Source: Bacillota bacterium
GTDB lineage: Bacteria; Bacillota; Clostridia; Christensenellales; Aristaeellaceae
DNA: 11,675 nt
Direction: 5' to 3'
Assembly (NCBI GenBank): GCA_023392395.1
Contig: JAEVZE010000055.1
Span: forward strand, 1-11,675
Shown here: positions 7,238 to 11,675 of the stretch, piece after piece
Numbering within the stretch: the stretch's first letter is position 1
Layout: every line of letters starts with the position of its first letter
Notes under the pieces: generated by a model
The model's database searches: none
Told to the model about the DNA's origin: nothing
Seen by the model: the letters and a program-made list of their open reading frames with translations, nothing else
Made by a program: the position numbers and the translations under genes

Positions 7238-8077
7238 TCAACGGATCGGAATGCCCTCGCCCGCCGCGATCCCGGCCACGTACTCATAGGCCTGCGCGTA
7301 CTCCGCATCGGTCTGCATGTGCTCCAGCAGGAAGGGCATGCCCCTCCCAAGGAGCCTGTCCGCCGCGCGGAGCACTCTTGCGAAGTCCAGCGCCCCCTCG
7401 CCGGGTGCGACCTCCCGAAGCATCGTGGTGAACGGCTGCTCCAGTCTCACGTCCTTGGCGTGACAGCTCTTCGTATGCGGCCCAAGCTTTTCAAAGCACT
7501 CTTCGATGAATTCCCCCGCGAACAGAAACCGTTTGGCGCTTGAGATCATGTTGACGAAGTCCAGGTGCACTGCGAAGCGCTCCCGGTCCACATCCCGGAT
7601 CAGCTGCAGGTATTCGTCCGGGCCGTCGGGCACCATCCAGGGCATCGGCTCGATGGTGTAGAAGGCACGTTTGGGCCGGACGGAATCGAGGATGTCCCGG
7701 ATTGAGGCCACGATGGCCTCATAAGTCTCCCGCGAATAGTTGTCCGGGTACGCGCCGTCCCAGCGCGCGCCGCGGGAACCCACAATGTTCACGCAGCAGG
7801 AGACACCGATCTCATCGGCAAAGGCCAGTTGGTTCTTGGCGAACGAGAGCGCCGCCTCCCGCTCGGCGGTGTCGGGCGAGAGCGGGTTCTTCCACACGCC
7901 CACCTCCGCGATGGTCACGCCCAGCCGCTCCGCCTGCTTCAAAACCTCCTGGATGGTGGCTTCCGGCGCCGCGTGGGTCACCGGACAGGTCACCGCGGCG
8001 AACTTCGACTCCGCAAGCAAGCTCCCCCACTGGGCCGCGCTCTCAAACGGCGCGGCGATCGATCCTCCCAGTTTCAT
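7238..8077 (-). CDS. TIM-barrel sugar (phosphate) isomerase/epimerase
   Basis: This 279-residue protein belongs to the xylose isomerase-like TIM-barrel family (AP endonuclease 2 superfamily; relatives include IolE, IolI and tagatose/psicose 3-epimerases). Likely metal ligands are present at the expected strand ends: E143 (TIEPMPW), D173 (HLDFVN), H206 (SCHAKDV) and E252 (LLEHMQ). It would bind one divalent metal and move a proton next to a keto group of a sugar. The ATG is preceded by GGCGGGAGGG. The gene lies 72 bp downstream of the SDR gene in the same direction and probably shares its transcript. In gut and soil bacteria, such proteins are often paired with Gfo/Idh/MocA oxidoreductases in cyclitol or oxidised-glycoside catabolism, which fits this locus. 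The exact substrate cannot be read. Confidence 0.9.
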   Translation of the reverse strand: MKLGGSIAAPFESAAQWGSLLAESKFAAVTCPVTHAAPEATIQEVLKQAERLGVTIAEVGVWKNPLSPDTAEREAALSFAKNQLAFADEIGVSCCVNIVGSRGARWDGAYPDNYSRETYEAIVASIRDILDSVRPKRAFYTIEPMPWMVPDGPDEYLQLIRDVDRERFAVHLDFVNMISSAKRFLFAGEFIEECFEKLGPHTKSCHAKDVRLEQPFTTMLREVAPGEGALDFARVLRAADRLLGRGMPFLLEHMQTDAEYAQAYEYVAGIAAGEGIPIR

Positions 8078-8149
8078 GGCTTTCCCTCCCGCCTATTTCT
8101 GTGGCAATATTCTTCAACCAACGCGTGCTGAAATGCAGCCTGCGGATTT

Positions 8150-8854
8150 TCAGCGCTTGGGCATCATGTCCATGCCCTTGTAATCCATGTACCAAGTGCC
8201 CTTCTGGTGGATCTCCCCGCTCTCCAGCATCTCGCACATCGGCTTTGCGGCATCCGCCGCCTCCATGTTCCAGGTCTCCCGGCCCATCACGGTGCGCATG
8301 CGGCCGGGATGCACCGAGTAGAAGCGTACGTCTTTCACCGTCTCGTTCATGATGCCGGAAATCTTTGTCTCCGCGCACTTTGAAAGCGCGTAAGCGGGAA
8401 TCCATGTTCCGCAGTTTCCGATGTCGCAGCCCTCCGACGTGACGGTGATGAACGACGCGCCGCCGTCCTTGCTCATAACGGGGTAGAAGTGCTTGATCAC
8501 CGCCACCGCGCCGATCAGGTTAACTTCGAAAGTCTTTCGCAGGTCTTCAATCTCCATCTGGTGTAGCGGGTTCTTCCGGTCGCGGTCCAAAAGGATCCCC
8601 GCGCAGTTGATCACGGCATCCGCCTCGCCCAGCGCGCGCCGCGCAAAATCCGCCGCCTTTGAAAGCTGCGCCTCGTCTGTCACGTCGCACCTTACGTGGG
8701 TGACGCGCTCCGGGTGCTCCGCTTCCAGCTTCGCGATCTGCTCCGGCACCTCGTCTCTCCTAAGCCCCGCCACCACCCAGTGGCCTCTCCCCGCCAACTC
8801 CTGAACCAATTCCAGCCCCAGACCCTGCCCGGCTCCAATGACGATTGTCCGCAT
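8150..8854 (-). CDS. Short-chain dehydrogenase/reductase (SDR)
   Basis: This 234-residue Rossmann protein has IGAGQGLGLE (6-15) as the cofactor-binding glycine motif, CDVTD (56-60), NCAG (83-86), N112 in the helix-4 position, Ser140 (TVTSEG), and the catalytic pair Tyr155-x3-Lys159 (YALSK). HPGRMRT (182-188) follows. It should interconvert a hydroxyl and a ketone using NAD(P)(H). The start at 8854 was chosen because AAGGGGGAG lies just upstream of that ATG. An in-frame ATG eight codons earlier (8878) lies in the hairpin and lacks such a site. It is the first gene of a two-gene minus-strand unit with the sugar epimerase, and is divergent from lacI. A clear promoter for it was not found. Confidence 0.92.
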   Translation of the reverse strand: MRTIVIGAGQGLGLELVQELAGRGHWVVAGLRRDEVPEQIAKLEAEHPERVTHVRCDVTDEAQLSKAADFARRALGEADAVINCAGILLDRDRKNPLHQMEIEDLRKTFEVNLIGAVAVIKHFYPVMSKDGGASFITVTSEGCDIGNCGTWIPAYALSKCAETKISGIMNETVKDVRFYSVHPGRMRTVMGRETWNMEAADAAKPMCEMLESGEIHQKGTWYMDYKGMDMMPKR

Positions 8855-8869
8855 TTCGTTCTCCCCCTT

Positions 8870-8891
8870 AAAAGGCAATGATTTGCCTTTT
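8870..8891. promoter_or_regulatory. Hairpin/palindrome in front of the SDR ribosome binding site
   Basis: AAAAGGCAA (8870-8878) and its exact complement TTGCCTTTT (8883-8891) enclose TGAT. On the minus strand, the right-hand end of the stem is next to the SDR ribosome binding site (8861-8867). It may be an operator, a leader hairpin affecting translation, or a weak terminator limiting read-through into the SDR gene. Confidence 0.45.
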
Positions 8892-8972
8892 TCTACGAAA
8901 TATCGCCCGGTTTATGCGCCGTTTCCTGCAAGCCGTGTTGGTGTATGTTAATAATTTTTTCTTGAAACCCTA

Positions 8973-9001
8973 TTGACACCGCTGGTGACAGGACATATAA
9001 T
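8973..9001 (+). promoter_or_regulatory. lacI-type regulator promoter, perfect consensus
   Basis: TTGACA (8973-8978) and TATAAT (8996-9001) are separated by exactly 17 bp. The expected transcript start is near 9008, immediately before two operator-like palindromes. Such a strong promoter only makes sense if it is repressed. Confidence 0.9.
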
Positions 9002-9017
9002 AGCCTCAGAAATCCAA

Positions 9018-9042
9018 GTAATCGATTACTGGAATCGATTAC
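9018..9042. promoter_or_regulatory. Two tandem LacI-family operators (O1, O2)
   Basis: O1 is the perfect 12-bp palindrome GTAATCGATTAC (9018-9029). O2 is GGAATCGATTAC (9031-9042), with one asymmetric base pair. Both have the central CG step typical of LacI/GalR operators, and their centres are 13 bp apart. They lie just downstream of the promoter's transcript start and upstream of the ribosome binding site, pointing to autorepression by the regulator encoded next to them. Binding is inferred. Confidence 0.75.
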
Positions 9043-9086
9043 AAGCATAGCACAAAAGCGCTCCGAATGCAATAAGGAGTTACCAG

Positions 9087-10103
9087 ATGGCAACAATCTC
9101 GGATGTGGCGAAAAAGGCGGGCGTATCGGTGGCCACGGTGTCGCGGGTGATCAACGGCGTTTCAAGCGTCCAGCCCGCCAGCATCGAGGCGGTTAACCTC
9201 GCGATCGAAGCGCTGCAGTACAAACCCAACAGCATCGGGCGCAACCTGCGCCGGTCCGAGACCAACCGCATCATCGTGCTGCAACCCTCCATCGCCAACC
9301 CCTTCTTCTCCCGGGTGGTCCGGGGAATCGACGCCGCCGCCCGGGCGGCAGGATTCCAGATCATGCTGTGCGACACCGACAACGACCCGGCCCGGGAACT
9401 GATGTACCTGGACATGTTGGACTGCCGGGTGGCCGACGGCGCGATCTTCATCACCTCCTGCAGGGAACCATCCGCCTACGCGGAAATCGCCCAGCGCCAT
9501 CCGCTGATCCATTGCTGCGAGTATTACGACGACGACGCGCTTTCCAGCGCGACGATGGACAACGTGGCCGCCGCCAGATGCGCCATCGAATACCTGATCT
9601 CCATCGGCCACCGCCGCATCGGCTTTTTGTCGGCCTACAACAAGTACTTAACCGTTGGCCAGCGCTACCGGGGCTATCGACAGGCGTTGGAGCACGCGGG
9701 CATCTCCGTGGACCCAACCCTCAACGTCGAAGCTGGTCCCATCCACGACGACCAGATCTGGGATGCAACCCTGAAGAGCGCCGCCCAGTTCGCGCACATG
9801 GCCTCGCCCCCCACCGCGATCTTCTGCTCCAGCGATATGGTGGCCATCGCGGCCATCCACGCGCTCAAGGCCGAGGGCATCCGAGTGCCGGAGGACATGT
9901 CGGTGATGGGCTTTGACGACATCGAAATGGCGCGGCTGTTCGACCCCGGCATCACCACCGTCTACATCCCCAAGAACGCGATCGGGCGTGAGGCGTTCCG
10001 GCTCCTTCTCAAGCGGCGCGAGGACCCGGCCGCGCCCACCGAGCGCACGATCTGCGAGCATTCGGTGGTGGTCCGGTCATCCACAAAGCCGGCAACAGCA
10101 TGA
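9087..10103 (+). CDS. LacI-family transcriptional regulator
   Basis: This 338-residue protein has the full LacI/GalR layout. The N-terminal helix-turn-helix (3-22, TISDVAKKAGVSVATVSR) is followed by hinge helix YKPNSIGRNLRR (45-56), then a periplasmic-binding-protein-like ligand domain (about 60-330) with the usual CSSDMVAIAAIHALKAEGI and VMGFDDIEMA segments. It senses a sugar or related small molecule in the cytoplasm and controls transcription. AAGGAG precedes the ATG. The gene has its own consensus promoter and two operators, so it is likely autoregulated. It sits between the divergent SDR/epimerase unit and the VOC/sugar-binding-protein unit, making it the probable regulator of the whole catabolic locus. 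Its stop codon falls inside a hairpin. The effector cannot be read from the sequence. Confidence 0.95.
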   Translation: MATISDVAKKAGVSVATVSRVINGVSSVQPASIEAVNLAIEALQYKPNSIGRNLRRSETNRIIVLQPSIANPFFSRVVRGIDAAARAAGFQIMLCDTDNDPARELMYLDMLDCRVADGAIFITSCREPSAYAEIAQRHPLIHCCEYYDDDALSSATMDNVAAARCAIEYLISIGHRRIGFLSAYNKYLTVGQRYRGYRQALEHAGISVDPTLNVEAGPIHDDQIWDATLKSAAQFAHMASPPTAIFCSSDMVAIAAIHALKAEGIRVPEDMSVMGFDDIEMARLFDPGITTVYIPKNAIGREAFRLLLKRREDPAAPTERTICEHSVVVRSSTKPATA

Positions 10104-10124
10104 ATCAGGGATTCCTGCTGTTGC
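10092..10124 (+). repeat. Hairpin B1 overlapping the lacI stop codon
   Basis: GCAACAGCATGAATC (10092-10106) pairs with GATTCCTGCTGTTGC (10110-10124) around AGG, with a single mismatch that falls on the first base of the TGA stop codon. The right arm also pairs alternatively with CAGCAGGAATC at 10183-10193, which would enclose hairpin B2 in a larger structure. Confidence 0.65.
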
Positions 10125-10145
10125 AAAGGGAACAGAGGCGGCTTG

Positions 10146-10169
10146 CGAAAAATCCTGCGGGATTTTTCG
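10146..10169 (+). terminator. Hairpin B2, probable terminator after lacI
   Basis: Perfect 10-bp arms CGAAAAATCC (10146-10155) and GGATTTTTCG (10160-10169) surround a TGCG loop. The T-run is inside the stem and not behind it, so termination efficiency is uncertain. The TGCG loop and the following GGGCG are shared with hairpin A2 at 5801-5818. Confidence 0.5.
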
Positions 10170-10187
10170 GGCGTAATCCGGGCAGCA

Positions 10188-10199
10188 GGAATCGATTCC
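10188..10199. promoter_or_regulatory. Possible third LacI-type operator (O3)
   Basis: GGAATCGATTCC is a perfect 12-bp palindrome with the same AATCGATT core as O1/O2; its left half equals the left half of O2. It lies in the gap before the third VOC gene, about 260 bp ahead of the start. Its left half is also part of an inverted repeat with 10110-10120, so it could simply belong to that structure. Confidence 0.4.
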
Positions 10200-10208
10200 C
10201 CGACTCGG

Positions 10209-10301
10209 CGCAACATTCCAAAGCATTGGAATGTTGCGGTCGCGAAGCGACTTGGTTTCCCAAAGGGAAACCAACCTTGGGGGGCAAGCGCACCCTTGGG
10301 G
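10209..10301. repeat. Hairpins B3-B5 and a short direct repeat
   Basis: Three stems follow one another without spacing. B3 is CGCAACATTCCAA (10209-10221) with its exact complement (10226-10238) around AGCA. B4 is GTCGC/GCGAC (10239-10251) around GAA. B5 is TTGGTTTCCC (10252-10261) with its complement (10265-10274) around AAA. CCTTGGGG then occurs twice (10275-10282 and 10294-10301). The remaining sequence to the VOC start (10302-10449) shows a small CCGGC/GCCGG stem at about 10316-10328 and no clear gene or consensus promoter. Confidence 0.65.
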
Positions 10302-10449
10302 AGAATCCATAAGCACCGGCAAAGCCGGCACTGATGATCTTGCATGAAGGATCCTCCACACCTCCAGTTGTACCCGACAATGTCCGTGCTTTGGCCGTGG
10401 GCATTTCCCCGGTGGGATTTGTATATTCTATCATGAGGTGGTCATGCGT

Positions 10450-10905
10450 ATGGGACTCATCGACCCCAGGAAGGTCTGCCAAATCGCGCTGGTGGTGGAC
10501 GACATTGAGCGCGCCGCGAAGAACTACGCGGAACTGTTCGGCGTCCCGGTTCCGAACATCTGGGAAATTCCGCCTCAGCAGGAGGCGCACACCCTCTTCC
10601 GAGGGCAGCCCACCGCAACCCGCGCCCGGCTCTGCGTGTTTGACATGGGCCAGGTGGTATTGGAACTGACCGAGGCGGACGGGGAACCCAGCTCCTGGAA
10701 GCAATTCCACGACGAACACGGCCAAGGCGTGCACCATATCGGATTCCAGGTGGCTGATCGGCAATCTGTAATCGATTACTTCAATGCCAAGGGCGCAACA
10801 GAGCGCCACTACGGGGAATACACGGGTGGAAATTACACCTTTGTAGACAGCGAGCGGGAGTTTGGTGTACTGATCAACGTCAAGTATGAGGAGGGCAAAC
10901 AATGA
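10450..10905 (+). CDS. VOC-fold protein, epimerase-like, with altered metal site
   Basis: This 151-residue VOC-superfamily protein resembles the methylmalonyl-CoA epimerase/glyoxalase type. The N-terminal module is KVCQIALVVDDIERAAKNY and the C-terminal one centres on GVHHIGFQVAD. Ligand positions hold Q11, E72, H96 and N143, so the first and last ligands differ from the usual His and Glu. It is homologous to the VOC protein at 5269-5742 but has lost different ligands. The ATG at 10450 was chosen because AGGTGG lies 8 nt upstream; GTG 10438 and ATG 10444 are in frame but too close to that site. The stop overlaps the sugar-binding-protein start (ATGA), so the two are translationally coupled, an unusual pairing suggesting it acts on the imported substrate. 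An operator-like palindrome lies in its coding sequence. Confidence 0.85.
   Translation: MGLIDPRKVCQIALVVDDIERAAKNYAELFGVPVPNIWEIPPQQEAHTLFRGQPTATRARLCVFDMGQVVLELTEADGEPSSWKQFHDEHGQGVHHIGFQVADRQSVIDYFNAKGATERHYGEYTGGNYTFVDSEREFGVLINVKYEEGKQ
10768..10779. promoter_or_regulatory. Intragenic copy of the LacI operator (O4)
   Basis: GTAATCGATTAC, identical to O1 and followed by the same T, lies inside the third VOC gene, where it encodes Val107-Tyr110. It is 123 bp before the sugar-binding-protein start. A perfect 12-bp match to an operator in a short window is unlikely by chance, but the protein sequence could also explain it. Confidence 0.45.
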
Positions 10906-11675
10906 AGAAGGTTCTATCCCTGGTTCTGGCGCTGGCCTGCGTCCTCAGCCTCACGAGCTTCGCATTTGCCGAGTCCAGCGAAGTCAATACAGAACTGAGC
11001 GGCACCCTCACCTACTGGAGCTGCTTCTCCGGCGATTCGATGACCTGGGATCAGTGGCGCGTCGGCGAATTCGAGAAGATGTACCCCAACGTCAAGGTGG
11101 ACGTGCAGTTCGTTCCGGAATCCGCCGGCATGCGCAATGGCAAGCTGATGGCCGCCATCGCAGGCGGCACGGCGCCGGACGTTCTCGTCGCGGACGACTA
11201 CATCACCGCTTACGGCTTTGCGGCGCAGGGCGCGTTCGAGCCCTGGGATCCTTACATGGACAAGACGGGCATGAACCTGGCCGACTTCATGCCGGGCTTC
11301 TCGAACCTCATGCAGTACAAGGGTTCCACCTACCTCCTGCCGCAGGACTCGAACGTGATCTTTATCTACATGAACAACGCGATGTTCAAGGAAGCGGGCC
11401 TCGACCCGGCCGTGGACTACCCGAAGACCATCGCCGATCTCGACGCGCTGGCCGAGAAGCTGACCGTCAAGGACGCGTCCGGCAACGTGACCCGCTACGG
11501 CTACATCCCGTGGCTGGACAGCGGCGACGACCCGCTGACCTGGCCCTTCATGTTCGGCGCCCAGCTGTATGACCCGGCAACCAACAAGCTCCTCCTGGAC
11601 GACCCGGCGGTCATCGCCGCGCTCAACTGGCAGAAGACCTACGCCGACAAGTACTCCGCCGAGAAGATCAAGGGC
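10902..11675 (+). CDS. Extracellular sugar-binding protein of an ABC importer, 3' end missing
   Basis: The first 258 residues are present, and the frame is still open at the window edge. Residues 1-23 form a signal peptide (MKK, a hydrophobic core, then AFA before E24, a type I signal peptidase site). Cys13 is not in a proper lipobox. The mature part begins like family 1 solute-binding proteins (MalE/UgpB type): GTLTYWSCFSGD, then FEKMYPNVKVDVQFVP, AAIAGGTAPDVLVADD and QDSNVIFIYMNNAMFKEAGLDP, which are the usual strand and ligand-cleft segments. It would capture an oligosaccharide or glycoside outside the cell and hand it to membrane permeases, whose genes probably follow beyond the window. 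GAGGAGGG precedes the ATG, which overlaps the VOC stop by 4 bp. The substrate is unknown. Confidence 0.95.
   Translation, partial: MKKVLSLVLALACVLSLTSFAFAESSEVNTELSGTLTYWSCFSGDSMTWDQWRVGEFEKMYPNVKVDVQFVPESAGMRNGKLMAAIAGGTAPDVLVADDYITAYGFAAQGAFEPWDPYMDKTGMNLADFMPGFSNLMQYKGSTYLLPQDSNVIFIYMNNAMFKEAGLDPAVDYPKTIADLDALAEKLTVKDASGNVTRYGYIPWLDSGDDPLTWPFMFGAQLYDPATNKLLLDDPAVIAALNWQKTYADKYSAEKIKG

Noticed and set aside
10105..10902. Minus-strand open frame of 265 codons
   Set aside because: It runs through the hairpin array and antisense to the VOC gene, has no ribosome binding site or recognisable domain, and the VOC reading is convincing.
10902..10960. Lipoprotein signal (Cys13) in the sugar-binding protein
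   Set aside because: The residues before Cys13 (A-L-A) do not match a lipobox and the hydrophobic stretch before it is too short; a type I site after AFA fits better.
10886..11572. Plus-strand frame of 228 codons over the binding-protein gene
   Set aside because: It is Arg/Gly-rich and out of frame with the signal peptide and binding-protein motifs starting at 10902.

Overview
The window is G+C-rich bacterial DNA. It has strong AGGAGG-type ribosome binding sites, consensus sigma-70/sigma-A promoters with 17-bp spacers, a TTG start, and a Gram-positive style secreted binding protein. Together with the heterodimeric ABC exporter genes, this suggests a high-GC member of the Clostridia (Firmicutes). 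No marker gene is present to narrow this down.

Region 1 (1-4701, minus strand) is a drug/xenobiotic export operon read leftwards. A MarR-type repressor (4165-4611) comes first, then two ABC exporter half-transporters (2424-4157 and 559-2427, overlapping by 4 bp), then an EmrA/HlyD-like membrane-fusion protein cut by the window edge. The two ABC subunits show the classic asymmetry of a heterodimer: one composite ATP site is degenerate and the other intact. A TTGACC-17-TATAAT promoter and a cluster of AACTG/CAGTT half-sites, the likely MarR operator, sit in front of marR.

Region 2 (4773-7167, plus strand) starts from a divergent promoter. It encodes a VOC/glyoxalase-fold protein with a full metal-ligand set, a second VOC protein with an incomplete set, and a Gfo/Idh/MocA NAD(P)-dependent oxidoreductase. 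A 280-bp gap packed with five hairpins precedes the oxidoreductase, and a very long-stemmed bidirectional terminator closes the region.

Region 3 (7238-8854, minus strand) holds an SDR dehydrogenase followed by a TIM-barrel sugar isomerase/epimerase. It is divergent from region 4.

Region 4 (8973-11675, plus strand) has a LacI-family regulator behind a perfect consensus promoter with two AATCGATT-centred operators. A 346-bp non-coding stretch of hairpins follows. Then come a third VOC protein and, overlapping it by 4 bp, an extracellular sugar-binding protein of an ABC importer that is cut by the right edge.

Regions 2-4 read as a carbohydrate-uptake and oxidoreductive catabolism locus: the importer binding protein brings in a substrate, dehydrogenases (Gfo/Idh/MocA and SDR) oxidise or reduce it, and the TIM-barrel and VOC-fold enzymes isomerise or cleave the keto-sugar. 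LacI is the presumed master regulator. The most interesting signals are four AATCGATT palindromes confined to the lacI-to-binding-protein segment (one inside the VOC coding sequence), two intergenic hairpin arrays that share motifs, and two related VOC proteins that have lost different metal ligands.
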